This document shows, piece after piece, positions 34,799-43,337 of a DNA stretch of 64,000 nucleotides. The stretch comes from an uncultured Collinsella sp. (GTDB lineage Bacteria > Actinomycetota > Coriobacteriia > Coriobacteriales > Coriobacteriaceae): assembly GCA_949285915.1 (NCBI GenBank), contig CASDZW010000002.1, positions 41,469-105,468 of the forward strand, written 5' to 3'. Made by a program: the position numbers and the translations under genes. Every line of letters begins with the position of its first letter. Within the stretch, counting starts at the first letter, position 1. The notes beneath the pieces are model-generated. The model searched no databases, was not told the origin of the DNA, and saw nothing but the letters and a program-made list of their open reading frames with translations.

Positions 34799-35424
34799 TG
34801 AAGACGCTTTACCTTACGCGTCACGGCGAGACCATGTTCAACCGCCAGCACCGCATCCAAGGCTGGTGCGACTCGCCTCTCACCGAGCATGGACGCGATC
34901 AGGCGCGCGAGATGGGCGCAATCCTGCGCGAGCGCGACGTGAATCCCGATGCGGCCTTTTGCTCGACAGCCGAGCGCGCCGGCGACACACTCGAGCTTCT
35001 GCTTGGTGCGCTCAATCCCGCACAGCACCTAAGCTACACACGCCTGAAAGGCCTGCGTGAAATGTTTTATGGCGACCTCGAGGCCCAGCAAGACTTCCTC
35101 GCCGAGAACGATCCCGAGGCATGTCGGACCTACTACCTGCAGTTTGGTGGCGAGTCGTCCGATGCGGTACGCGACCGCATGGTGGCAACGCTCACCGAGA
35201 TCATGCGCGCACCCGGACACGACTGCGTGCTCGCCGTGGGACACGGCGGCGCCAACTTCAACTTTCTGCGAGCTGTGACCGACCCCATGCCCATCCTCAA
35301 CGCAGGCTGGGGCAATCTCACCACCTGCGTCTACACCTTTGACGAGGCACGGGCCGACGAGCTACCCGATGGGCAGGGCGCCGGCCCGTGGAACCTGGTT
35401 GAGGTTATACGTTTGCCAAAATAG
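34798..35424 (+). CDS. Histidine phosphatase family protein (phosphoglycerate mutase-like)
   Basis: 208 residues. LYLTRHGETMFNRQHRIQGWCDSPLTEHGRDQAREMGAIL carries the catalytic RHGE His; a second core His sits in DCVLAVGHGGANFNFL. The residue set fits broad-specificity phosphatases more than glycolytic mutase. It overlaps the MBL-fold gene by one base, and the coupling suggests that they act on the same metabolite. Confidence 0.92.
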   Translation: MKTLYLTRHGETMFNRQHRIQGWCDSPLTEHGRDQAREMGAILRERDVNPDAAFCSTAERAGDTLELLLGALNPAQHLSYTRLKGLREMFYGDLEAQQDFLAENDPEACRTYYLQFGGESSDAVRDRMVATLTEIMRAPGHDCVLAVGHGGANFNFLRAVTDPMPILNAGWGNLTTCVYTFDEARADELPDGQGAGPWNLVEVIRLPK

Positions 35425-35444
35425 CGCAATTTGCGCCGGCGCGC

Positions 35445-36821
35445 TTATGCGTCGGCGCCTGCCTCCACCTCATCTTCCTCATGCGGGAGCAGGAAGTTTG
35501 CCACCACCGCCACCACAAAGGCAATGGCGATGCAGTTGCTACCAAAGATGGACTGCACAATGGGCGGAAACGCCGCAAAGATGCCCTGTACCTGCGTAAA
35601 GCCAATACCGGCAGAGAGGGCGAGCGCCGCAATGGTGATGTTTCGCTGCGTAAAGCCCGCCTCGGCGATCATCTGGGCGCCCGAGAGCACGATGTTGCCA
35701 AACATCATGACCGTGCAACCGCCGAGCACCGCCTCGGGAAGCGAGTTGAAAACCGCCGCCACCGCGGGCACAAAGGCCGCGAGGATAAGAATCGCGCCGC
35801 CGCAGGCAATGACGCAGCGGTTGACAACGCGCGTCATGGCAACAAGACCAACGTTCTGCGCAAACGAGGTGATGGGCAGGCAGCCGAAGAGACCCGCGAC
35901 CGAGGAAACGACGCCATCTGCTGTGATGGCGCCCGACATCTCGCGGTCGGTGGGCGTACGGTCAAAGCCTACCTTGGTGAGCGCGGTGGTGTTACCCATA
36001 ACCTCGACGGAGCTCACGAGGTAGAGAAGCCCGAGCGAGATAATCGCACCAAGGTCAAACTCCGGCGCAAAGGGCATGAACTGCGGGATGGAGATGGGTG
36101 CGAGCCCTGAGAACGCGCTCAGGTCAACCTTGCCAAGCACAAGCGCTGCCACGTAGCCCACCACAAGACCAAAGAGGACCGAGAGCTGCTTTTTGGTTCC
36201 CTTGGCGAGGCACTGGAAGGCAAGGCAGCTCACGAGCGAGATGGTCGCGAGCAAAAGGTTCTGCCAGCTGCCAAAGTCCTCGGCACCCGAACCGCCGCCA
36301 AACGACTCCGCACCCACCGAGAGCAGCGAGAAGCCGATGGAGGTCACCACCACGGCCGATACGATCGGCGGCACAAAGCGGCGCCAGTAGCGCACCGTGA
36401 GGCCGAGCGCGCCCTCAATAAGGCCGCCGACGATGATGGCGCCGACCGCGACGTTATACCCTTGAGCGGCAACAATGGCAACGACCGCCGAGACGTACGT
36501 GAAGCTAATGCCCGTCACAATGGGCAGCGCGCCGCCCACGCGCCACAGGGGAAAGAGCTGCACCATCGTACCGAGGCCCGCCATAAGCAAGGCGTTTTGG
36601 ATGAGCGCCGCGGACTGCGACGCATCCATACCGGCCGCCGCCGCAACGATGAAGATGGGCGCAAGGTTTGCCACAAACATGGCGAGCACATGCTGGAGGC
36701 CATACGGGAAGCCCTGCGCTATCGAAATTTTGGCGTAGAAGTCACCGAGTGCCGACGCCATGCTGGCGGCGCCGTCTGCACTGGCCGCCGCGCCTTTGGG
36801 GCGCTTGTCCTCGGCTGCCAT
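35445..36821 (-). CDS. Nucleobase:cation symporter-2 purine permease (xanthine/uric acid type)
   Basis: 458 residues, about 12-14 TM segments. GLQHVLAMFVANLAPIFIVAAAAG is the NAT/NCS2 N-terminal His motif (Q-H), PIVTGISFTYVSAVVAIVAAQGYN the substrate region, and LLYLVSSVEVMGNTTAL the conserved TM8 E site; SFAQNVGLVAMTRVVNR matches the NAT signature (QN-x-G-x4-T). QNVG with T-x-V favours xanthine/uric acid over uracil. Stop of xpt and start of this gene overlap (TAATG), so it belongs to the xpt operon and supplies its substrate. Confidence 0.93.
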   Translation of the reverse strand: MAAEDKRPKGAAASADGAASMASALGDFYAKISIAQGFPYGLQHVLAMFVANLAPIFIVAAAAGMDASQSAALIQNALLMAGLGTMVQLFPLWRVGGALPIVTGISFTYVSAVVAIVAAQGYNVAVGAIIVGGLIEGALGLTVRYWRRFVPPIVSAVVVTSIGFSLLSVGAESFGGGSGAEDFGSWQNLLLATISLVSCLAFQCLAKGTKKQLSVLFGLVVGYVAALVLGKVDLSAFSGLAPISIPQFMPFAPEFDLGAIISLGLLYLVSSVEVMGNTTALTKVGFDRTPTDREMSGAITADGVVSSVAGLFGCLPITSFAQNVGLVAMTRVVNRCVIACGGAILILAAFVPAVAAVFNSLPEAVLGGCTVMMFGNIVLSGAQMIAEAGFTQRNITIAALALSAGIGFTQVQGIFAAFPPIVQSIFGSNCIAIAFVVAVVANFLLPHEEDEVEAGADA

Positions 36822-37399
36822 TAGCGGAACTCGATTTCGCCGGTAGCGGGGTCCATCGCGTCGACAATGGCAAGCGACTGCAGGTCATAACCACGCTCGC
36901 GCAGGCTCGCGCCACCGTCCTGGAAGCCCTTTTCGATGGCGATGCCAATGCCCTCAACAACCGCACCGGCAGCTTCGCAGATCTCAATGAGGCCGTTCAG
37001 CGCGCAGCCGTTGGCAAGGAAGTCGTCGATAAGCAGCACATGCTCGCCGGCGCTTAGGAACTTCTTGGCCACGATCACGTGAAAGTCCTTCTGCTTGGTG
37101 AACGAGTGGATGGAGGTCGCATACTGCTCGCCATCGAGATTGATGGACTGATACTTCTTGGCAAACACGACGGGAACGTTGTTGAAGTGGCGCGCCGCAA
37201 CGCAGGCGATGCCAATACCCGACGCCTCGATAGTCAGGATCTTGTCGACGGGCTTGCCAGCAAACAGACGCGCCCACTCCTCGCCCATGCGATCAAACAG
37301 CGCAACATCGCACTGGTGGTTGAGAAACGCGTCGACCTTAAGGACGTTGCCCTCCTTAACGGTGCCAAAGCGGCGGATGTACTCCTTGAGCTCCTTCAT
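36821..37399 (-). CDS. xpt: Xanthine phosphoribosyltransferase
   Basis: 192 residues. Converts xanthine and PRPP to XMP. N-terminus [29 protein letters not shown] is typical of Bacillus-type Xpt; the PRPP-binding loop is [21 protein letters not shown], and the substrate region [37 protein letters not shown] precedes the ATG at 37399. Overlaps the purine permease gene by one base. No purine riboswitch is visible upstream; instead a palindrome covers the -35 region of a TATAAT promoter. Confidence 0.96.
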   Translation of the reverse strand: MKELKEYIRRFGTVKEGNVLKVDAFLNHQCDVALFDRMGEEWARLFAGKPVDKILTIEASGIGIACVAARHFNNVPVVFAKKYQSINLDGEQYATSIHSFTKQKDFHVIVAKKFLSAGEHVLLIDDFLANGCALNGLIEICEAAGAVVEGIGIAIEKGFQDGGASLRERGYDLQSLAIVDAMDPATGEIEFR

Positions 37400-37455
37400 G
37401 CAACCTCTTCTCGTCGGCACCCGGCACGAGCGACAGGCGCGTTGTCCCTGCTGTG

Positions 37456-37493
37456 ATTATACGCGCCACACCCTTGATGAAACAGCGTTTCAT
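37456..37493. promoter_or_regulatory. xpt promoter with a 17-bp palindromic operator
   Basis: A TATAAT box on the minus strand (37461-37456) lies 57 nt before the xpt start. Upstream of it, covering the -35 zone, is the perfect palindrome ATGAAACAGCGTTTCAT (37477-37493, 7-3-7). It is also within the divergent LysR promoter region. A purine-responsive repressor is the obvious candidate ligand, but the LysR cannot be excluded. Confidence 0.65.
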
Positions 37494-37580
37494 GCATTTG
37501 GGCTATAGTTCGAAGCTGGGCATCCAGCGCTATGGTTTTGTTCAAACCGCGCCGCATCGAGACGGCAACGAAGGGACTCT

Positions 37581-38456
37581 ATGGAACTCCGCCATCTGCA
37601 GTACTTCCTCATGGTCGCCCGCGAGGGGACCATCTCCGGCGCGGCGCACGCACTCCATCTTTCTCAGCCCTCGCTCTCTCGCCAGATGCAGGACCTAGAG
37701 AACGAGCTCGGCCTCAAACTCTTTGACCGCGGCAGCCGTCGCATCGAGCTCACCGCGGCGGGCATGCGCTTGCGCCGGCGCGCGGAGGAGATAGTCGATT
37801 TGGTGGGGCGCACGGAGGCGGAGCTGCGCGTATCTGCCGAGACGCTCACGGGCGAGGTTCGCATTGGCTGCGGTGAAACGCCCGCGGTGAGGCTCGTTGC
37901 CAACGTGATAGCCGAGATGCAAGACGAGTATCCGCTGGTGCGTTTTGCCCTGCACAGCGGCAACGCCGAGGACGTGCGCGAACGGCTCGACAACGGCCTT
38001 ATCGACTTTGGTCTCTTTGTGGGCAAAGTCGACCTTGCGCGATACGAGAGCATCGAGCTGCCCGCGCGCGACCGCTGGGGCGTTATCATGCGGCGCGACG
38101 ACACCCTATGCTCCCGCGATGCGGTGACGCCAAACGACCTTACGGGCCTCCCGCTCATCCTTTCTGCCCAAGGCGGTGACGAGCTGGCGCCGTGGTTCCA
38201 CCGCGACCTCGCGGAACTCGACGTTGTTGCCACGTACAACCTGCTCTACAACGCCGCGGCACTCGCCGAGGCGCATGTGGGGTATGTGGTATGCCTTGAG
38301 GGGATCGTCGAGGCTTCGCTCGCCACCGATCTTGCTTTCCGCCCGCTGGAGCCAGAGGTCACCGCCGGCGTTACCATCGCCTGGAAGCGCTATCAGGAAA
38401 TGTCACCTGCAGCGGAGGCGTTTCGCCAAACCATCAGCGAGCTTTGGGGTAATTGA
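37581..38456 (+). CDS. LysR family transcriptional regulator
   Basis: 291 residues. Helix-turn-helix: ELRHLQYFLMVAREGTISGAAHALHLSQPSLSRQMQDLENELGLKLFDRGSRRIELTAAG; effector domain with CGETPAVRLVANVIAEMQDEYPLVRFALHSG. AAGGGAC precedes the ATG at 37581. Divergent from xpt, which may be its target. Close in sequence to the LysR at 28779-29675, including the shared AEEIV linker, so the two are paralogues. Confidence 0.93.
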   Translation: MELRHLQYFLMVAREGTISGAAHALHLSQPSLSRQMQDLENELGLKLFDRGSRRIELTAAGMRLRRRAEEIVDLVGRTEAELRVSAETLTGEVRIGCGETPAVRLVANVIAEMQDEYPLVRFALHSGNAEDVRERLDNGLIDFGLFVGKVDLARYESIELPARDRWGVIMRRDDTLCSRDAVTPNDLTGLPLILSAQGGDELAPWFHRDLAELDVVATYNLLYNAAALAEAHVGYVVCLEGIVEASLATDLAFRPLEPEVTAGVTIAWKRYQEMSPAAEAFRQTISELWGN

Positions 38457-38483
38457 TATTAAGTCAAAGGCAAACGCTATCGT

Positions 38484-38819
38484 TTAGTCGTCAATATGCT
38501 CTAGTATCCACGACTTTACGCGAGGATAATCTTCAGTTGCCGTCTTATACACCGTTTCAAAATGAAGCGTGTAATACCCATGGGCATATACATCGCGCGT
38601 TCGTGCGGCATACTTCAATTCGCTACCAGGATAGGCTTGATAGAAATCATCCGAGAGATGCTTCGCAAGCTCGCCGATATTGATTGATGCCATTGCTGCA
38701 GCACGTTTTATTGTCTCGTCATTCAAAAAAGCCGAGTCGTCCACGCCTAGCAACAAGTTTTCGAGAAAACTAATTTCATCGAGTATCTTCTCGAGGATAT
38801 GTCGATCAGGCTGCTTCAT
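38484..38819 (-). CDS. HEPN-type RNase toxin, HepT-like (DUF86)
   Basis: 111 residues, all helical. The catalytic RNase motif Rx4HxY is present: R75 ... H80, Y82 in ARTRDVYAHGYY. In characterised pairs, HepT cleaves RNA and is silenced when MntA AMPylates the motif Tyr. ATG at 38819 lies within the end of the antitoxin gene (14-nt overlap), the standard antitoxin-then-toxin order. GC content is lower than in neighbours, which fits horizontal transfer. Confidence 0.92.
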   Translation of the reverse strand: MKQPDRHILEKILDEISFLENLLLGVDDSAFLNDETIKRAAAMASINIGELAKHLSDDFYQAYPGSELKYAARTRDVYAHGYYTLHFETVYKTATEDYPRVKSWILEHIDD

Positions 38820-39123
38820 ACAGCGGCACCTTCTCGCATATATCCAAAAGCGACCCATGGGGAAGAGGGTCTTGAACCATATCGACATCAGTGGCTAGAT
38901 GGGCCTCCATGGCCTCGAGGGCACGGGCAAGCGTGAAAAAGCTAACAACGGGATCTATGAATTCGACAAGGAGGTCGACATCCGACTCGTCGGACGCAGT
39001 TCCTCGAGCATAGCTACCAAATAACTTCACGCTTTTAATCTTCTCGTTATGGGCGGCGGCCGAATTGTATTCCAATACCGCCGCCTTAACGGCGTTACGA
39101 ATCTCGTCAATGGTGTAGCACAC
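38806..39123 (-). CDS. MntA-like nucleotidyltransferase antitoxin
   Basis: 105 residues. The minimal nucleotidyltransferase motif GSYARG (36-41) is followed by D48-x-D50, with a third acidic site at DVD (79-81). Such proteins AMPylate the HEPN toxin Tyr to neutralise it. The start is the GTG at 39123, because GGGAGG stands just upstream; the open frame continues 55 codons further but without a ribosome-binding site. First gene of the pair. Confidence 0.9.
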   Translation of the reverse strand: MCYTIDEIRNAVKAAVLEYNSAAAHNEKIKSVKLFGSYARGTASDESDVDLLVEFIDPVVSFFTLARALEAMEAHLATDVDMVQDPLPHGSLLDICEKVPLYEAA

Positions 39124-39223
39124 GGCAACCTCCCCTCCCTTGATGGGAGTATTGTACCCGCATCTGCATTTAGTTGGCATCGCAGCACATAGAAGCCCAA
39201 ACCGCACGTACGGAAACGAATCA

Positions 39224-39378
39224 TGCAATAATTGAGGTAGTGAACCCCAAAACACGCGATTCGGCGCCCTTCCCGCTCTCGGGTTCACTACCTCGATTAT
39301 TGCAGGCCCTCTACCTGCACTTCCTCCGAGGGCGCATCCCCGGGTTCACTACCCGGGTTCACTACCTCAATTCTTGCA
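39224..39378. repeat. Cluster of 24-nt repeats, one inverted and two direct plus a partial copy
   Basis: The unit is GGGTTCACTACCTC followed by rATTmTTGCA. Full copies: 39281-39304 and 39355-39378 on the plus strand, and 39224-39247 inverted; each differs from the others at one or two positions. A partial copy (GGGTTCACTACC, 39342-39353) abuts the last one. The inverted pair can form a 23-bp hairpin with a 33-nt loop. No gene is present here. From 39379 to 39607 I see no further gene or repeat. Confidence 0.8.
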
Positions 39379-39607
39379 AAAAACTCGGTGGCAGATGGCC
39401 ACCGCAGCGAGCCGAGCAGCGAGCCGCGCGCCCGGGCCGCGGGCGATAACGTCTGCAACGCGGTGGCGGGCACCCAAAGCGAACCGGACAAGGCACGCGG
39501 CACGGGCCCGCAAACGCATACACCCCGCTCCGCACAAGCAGGCGAAGCGGGATGCTCTTGAAACCAAAGTGGCACGCCGGCAAGCGGCGTGGTTCTCGGC
39601 GCAGCTC

Positions 39608-40885
39608 TTACTGCGCGGCGAGGTTGATGCCCATTGCCCAACCCCAACGGGGGGCAACGGTATCGCCGTAGTAGTTGCACCACGTATCGAGGTTGGTGGT
39701 GGCGATGCGGCCGATGTTCTCCATGATGCGATTATCGCCAATGTAGATGCCCACGTGACCCCAAATGCGACCGGCGTAGTTCTTGCTGTACGTCGACACG
39801 GCAACAATCATGCCCACCTGCAGCTGGGCCTTGTTGGAGTACGTGCAGTAGCGCGCATACATGTCGTTGGCGTTGCCACCGATGTAGCCGTAGCCCGCAC
39901 GCTGGAACACACGTGAAACCCATGCCGCACAGTAGTTGGCGCCCGGGGAAGGCGTGGCATAGCACGAGTCAACGAGACGGCGCTGTGCGGCGCTTGCCGC
40001 GTTGTAGTCTTGGCCGCTACCCGCCTGCGGGATGTAGCCACCGCCGCCGCTGCTGCTTCCGCCACCGCTCGACGAACCCTGCTGGGCGGCGAGTTCCGCC
40101 TGGCGACGGGCCTCCTCGGCAGCACGAGCCTCGGCCTCGGCCGCAGCGACAATTTCGGCGTCGCGTTGGGCCACAAGCTGCTGCACCTCGCCAGAAAGAC
40201 CGCTCAGCACCTCCTGGACCTCGTCCTGCTTCGCTTGCATGCTCGCAAGCTGCTGCGTCTGCTGGTCACGCAGCTCCTCGAGGTCGGCCTTCTGGCCTTC
40301 GAGCTCGGTCTTCTTCTCCTCGAGCTCGGCCTGGATCGCGTTGATCTCCTTGATGGCCTCGCGGTCAGCCGCGTTGATCTTATCGATGTAGTAGATGTTG
40401 GAGAGCAGCTCATCGAACGACTCGGACGAGAACAGCAGCGCGAGCGCGTCGTTGCCGCCGTTCTTGTAGCTCGACGCCACGCGATCGGAAAGCTCGCCCT
40501 GCTTCCCCTCGAGCTCCTCTTGCTTCTTGTCGATCTCTGCCTGCGTGTCGTCGATCTGGAGCTGGACGTCCTCGATCTTGTCGAGCGTTTGCCCCTGCTG
40601 GACGGTGAGCGCCTGGAACTGCGAGGCAATCTCGTTCAGCTGGGCCTGAACGGCGTCGTACTCCGCCTGCGCCTCCGCAAGGGCGTCGAGCGTCTCCTGC
40701 GTGGCCTCGGCTGCACCCGCCGCGCGCGGCAGGCCAAACAGCACCGCAGCGCCGGCAAGGCCCAAAAGGCCCTTGAGGGCGGTGCGACGAGAGACCTGGT
40801 CCTGATAGGCAATGCTCAGGAAGGCGTTGGTGAGGTCGGTTTGCTTCTGCGCATTCGTAAGCGCGTCTTCTGTGCGTTGTGACAT
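39608..40885 (-). CDS. Secreted peptidoglycan hydrolase: coiled coil plus NlpC/P60-like domain
   Basis: 425 residues. Twin-arginine-like signal SRRTALKGLLGLAGAAVLFGLPRAAGA (R33-R34). Residues 60-265 form a long coiled coil of the PcsB/CwlO N-terminal kind; a Gly/Ser linker (SSSGGGSSSGGGG) precedes the C-terminal domain (290-425), with likely catalytic C319 (GANYCAAWVSRVF) and H377 (RIWGHVGIYIG). Coiled coils of this type hold the enzyme inactive until an FtsEX-like partner activates it at division. A Tat signal on such an enzyme is unusual. CGGAG precedes the ATG at 40885. Divergent from galE. Confidence 0.9.
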   Translation of the reverse strand: MSQRTEDALTNAQKQTDLTNAFLSIAYQDQVSRRTALKGLLGLAGAAVLFGLPRAAGAAEATQETLDALAEAQAEYDAVQAQLNEIASQFQALTVQQGQTLDKIEDVQLQIDDTQAEIDKKQEELEGKQGELSDRVASSYKNGGNDALALLFSSESFDELLSNIYYIDKINAADREAIKEINAIQAELEEKKTELEGQKADLEELRDQQTQQLASMQAKQDEVQEVLSGLSGEVQQLVAQRDAEIVAAAEAEARAAEEARRQAELAAQQGSSSGGGSSSGGGGYIPQAGSGQDYNAASAAQRRLVDSCYATPSPGANYCAAWVSRVFQRAGYGYIGGNANDMYARYCTYSNKAQLQVGMIVAVSTYSKNYAGRIWGHVGIYIGDNRIMENIGRIATTNLDTWCNYYGDTVAPRWGWAMGINLAAQ

Positions 40886-41086
40886 ATGTGCTCCGTTAGT
40901 AATGTGTGTATATGTCGCCGAACGTAGATTTAAGGATAGCGTACTTTGCGGGCATCCGTTCTATTTACACAGACGTGTTTGTGTTGCGAATTGTTCACTT
41001 CTGCAGCATAGGGTGTCATTTCGGCATCAAAACAGACCAAGTTGCACGAAGGCGTGTCCGTTGTCGTAACCTTTGCCCCTGCGGCG

Positions 41087-41113
41087 TTTACAGCGTGTTG
41101 CCTGCGCTATACT
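41087..41113 (+). promoter_or_regulatory. Probable galE promoter
   Basis: TTTACA (41087-41092) and TATACT (41108-41113) are 15 bp apart, 30 nt before the galE start. Spacing is shorter than ideal, so this is tentative. Confidence 0.4.
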
Positions 41114-41142
41114 CGGTGGGACCATCAGCGGAAGGAGACCGC

Positions 41143-42207
41143 ATGTCCAGCACGCTTACCCCCAATCAGACCTGCGTCCTTGTAACCGGTGGCGCCGGGT
41201 TTATCGGCTCGCACACCGTCGTCGAACTTCTCGAGCAGGGATATAAGGTCGTCATTGTGGACGACCTGTCCAACTCGAGCGCCGTTGCCGTCGAGCGCAT
41301 CAAGCGCATCGTGGGCGACGAGGCGGCGGCCAACCTCACCTTCTACGAGGCAGACGTCAACGACCGCGAGGCGCTCGAGCGCATCTTTAGCGCGCACCAG
41401 ATCGACCGCGTCATCCATTTTGCCGGCTACAAAGCCGTGGGCGAGAGCGTCTCGAAGCCGATCGAGTACTACGCCAACAACATTGGCAATACGCTTACGC
41501 TCGTGGACGTCATGCGCGCGCATGGCTGCAAGTCCATCATCTTCTCCAGCTCGGCCACCGTCTACGGCGACCCGGATAGCCTGCCGCTTACCGAGGCAGC
41601 GCCCAAGAAGCCCGCAACCAACCCCTACGGTTGGACAAAGTGGATGATCGAGCAGATCCTGACCGACCTCCACACCGCAGATCCGGAGTGGGACGTCGTG
41701 CTGCTGCGCTACTTCAACCCCATCGGCGCACATCCCTCGGGCCTCATCGGTGAGGACCCCAAGGGTATCCCCAACAACCTCGTGCCCTACGTGGCGCAGA
41801 CCGCCATCGGCAAGCGCGACGCTGTGCATGTCTTTGGCGGCGACTATGACACCCCCGACGGCACCGGTGTGCGCGACTACATCCACGTGGTCGACCTCGC
41901 GCTCGGCCATGTGGCGGCACTCGCCTGGATGAACGGTAAAACCGGCGTGGAGGTCTTCAACCTCGGCACCGGCACGGGCACCTCGGTGCTCGAGATCATC
42001 CGTGCGTTCAGCGCCGCCTGCGGGCACGAGATCCCCTACGTGATCGAAGCGCGCCGCCCCGGTGACGTGACCGCCAACTACGCCGACTGCGCCAAGGCGC
42101 GCGAGCTCATGGGCTGGGAGGCCAAGTACAGCATCGACGACATGTGCCGCGATTCGTGGAACTGGCAGTCCAAGAACCCCGACGGTTACGCCACGCCCGA
42201 GGCATAA
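41143..42207 (+). CDS. galE: UDP-glucose 4-epimerase
   Basis: 354 residues. Interconverts UDP-glucose and UDP-galactose. NAD-binding LVTGGAGFIGSHTVVELLEQGY, substrate and catalytic blocks FAGYKAVGESVSKPIEYYANNIGNTL, SSSATVYGDPDSLPLTE and NPYGWTKWMIEQIL; the usual YxxxK catalytic Tyr is in PYGWTK, then RYFNPIGAHPSGLIGEDP. GGAAGGAGACCGC precedes the ATG. The polyprenyl synthase gene follows after 17 nt. Confidence 0.97.
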   Translation: MSSTLTPNQTCVLVTGGAGFIGSHTVVELLEQGYKVVIVDDLSNSSAVAVERIKRIVGDEAAANLTFYEADVNDREALERIFSAHQIDRVIHFAGYKAVGESVSKPIEYYANNIGNTLTLVDVMRAHGCKSIIFSSSATVYGDPDSLPLTEAAPKKPATNPYGWTKWMIEQILTDLHTADPEWDVVLLRYFNPIGAHPSGLIGEDPKGIPNNLVPYVAQTAIGKRDAVHVFGGDYDTPDGTGVRDYIHVVDLALGHVAALAWMNGKTGVEVFNLGTGTGTSVLEIIRAFSAACGHEIPYVIEARRPGDVTANYADCAKARELMGWEAKYSIDDMCRDSWNWQSKNPDGYATPEA

Positions 42208-42224
42208 CGGAAGAAGGGTCCGCC

Positions 42225-43298
42225 ATGGCAGAGAAGAACGCACACAGCTCCGCAGACGGCACGCGCTTTGTCGCCTACCTGACCGAGAAGCTGCCGCTGG
42301 TGGAGCAGGCGCTTGCCGAGACCGTGGCGCGCCCCCTGACCGACCTGCCGCAGGAGCGCGACCTCACGCGTTACCTCTACGAGCCGCTCGAGCGCTTCAC
42401 CGCTTCGGGCGGCAAGCGCGTGCGCCCCGTGCTTGCGCTGCTCGGCGCCGAGGCGGTGGGCGGCGAGACCGCGCGTGCCCTCTCCCCCGCCGTTGCCATC
42501 GAACTCTTCCAGAGTGCCGCCCTCATCCACGACGACATCGCCGATGAGGGAGAGCTCCGTCGCGGCGAGCCGTGCCTGCACATAAGCGAGGGCACCGGCA
42601 TTGCTATCAACGCAGGCGACCTCGCGCTTACCCGTGTGTTTGAGATCGTGCTCACCGATGAGGGACTCGAGCCCGCGCGGCGCCTGCGTGTGCTTGACGA
42701 GCTCGCCCGCATGGAGCGCCACACGCTCGAGGGCCAGGCCCTCGACCTTGGCTGGGTGCGTGACGCGCGCTGGGATATCTCGAGCGCGGACTACTTCTAT
42801 ATGGTGGACAGCAAAACCGCGTGGTATACCGCCGCGAGCCCGCTTCTCATCGGCGCCATCGCCGGCGGGGCGGACGACGCGCGCGCACGCCGCCTCATTG
42901 AGGTGGGCACGCCCGCGGGCATTGTCTTCCAGGTGCAAGACGACCTCCTGAACCTTGTGGGCGACGCCGATGCCCAGGGCAAGGACTTTCGCTCCGACAT
43001 CACCGAGGGCAAGCGCACCCTCGCCGTGGTAACCGCGCTCGAGAATCTCGAAGGTGCACCTCGCGAGGAGCTGGTGGGGCTTTTGCGCGCCAAGACGAGC
43101 GACCCGGCAGACCTCGCCCGCGCCGTAGACCTCATTGAAGCTGGCGGCGGCATCGCAACCTGCCGCGACGTGGCGCACAAAAACGCCGAGCGCGCCATCG
43201 CGGCCGCGCACTCCCTTGCCGATGAGGGCGTTATCACGCATCCGGCGGCCGAGGTGCTCGAGTCTATGGTCCACTTCTTTATGGAGCGCAACAAGTAG
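42225..43298 (+). CDS. Polyprenyl diphosphate synthase
   Basis: 357 residues. Trans-isoprenyl diphosphate synthase. First Asp-rich motif DDIADEGELRRGEPCLH in ALIHDDIADEGE; second QVQDDLLNLVGDADAQGKDFRSDITEGKRTLAVV (DDxxN instead of DDxxD). Upstream FTASGGKRVRPVLALLGAEA is the IPP-binding site. Product length is unclear; a long-chain product for menaquinone or lipid carrier is likely. GAAGAAGGG precedes the ATG at 42225. Cotranscribed with galE, which may tie it to glycan carrier lipids. Confidence 0.93.
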   Translation: MAEKNAHSSADGTRFVAYLTEKLPLVEQALAETVARPLTDLPQERDLTRYLYEPLERFTASGGKRVRPVLALLGAEAVGGETARALSPAVAIELFQSAALIHDDIADEGELRRGEPCLHISEGTGIAINAGDLALTRVFEIVLTDEGLEPARRLRVLDELARMERHTLEGQALDLGWVRDARWDISSADYFYMVDSKTAWYTAASPLLIGAIAGGADDARARRLIEVGTPAGIVFQVQDDLLNLVGDADAQGKDFRSDITEGKRTLAVVTALENLEGAPREELVGLLRAKTSDPADLARAVDLIEAGGGIATCRDVAHKNAERAIAAAHSLADEGVITHPAAEVLESMVHFFMERNK

Positions 43299-43337
43299 CA
43301 GACAAACCGGCGCGCCGCAAAAGAGGAGCCAGAGGCG

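Noticed and set aside
37400..37580. Purine riboswitch before xpt
   Set aside because: The leader is only about 50 nt after the -10 box and lacks the conserved purine aptamer loops.
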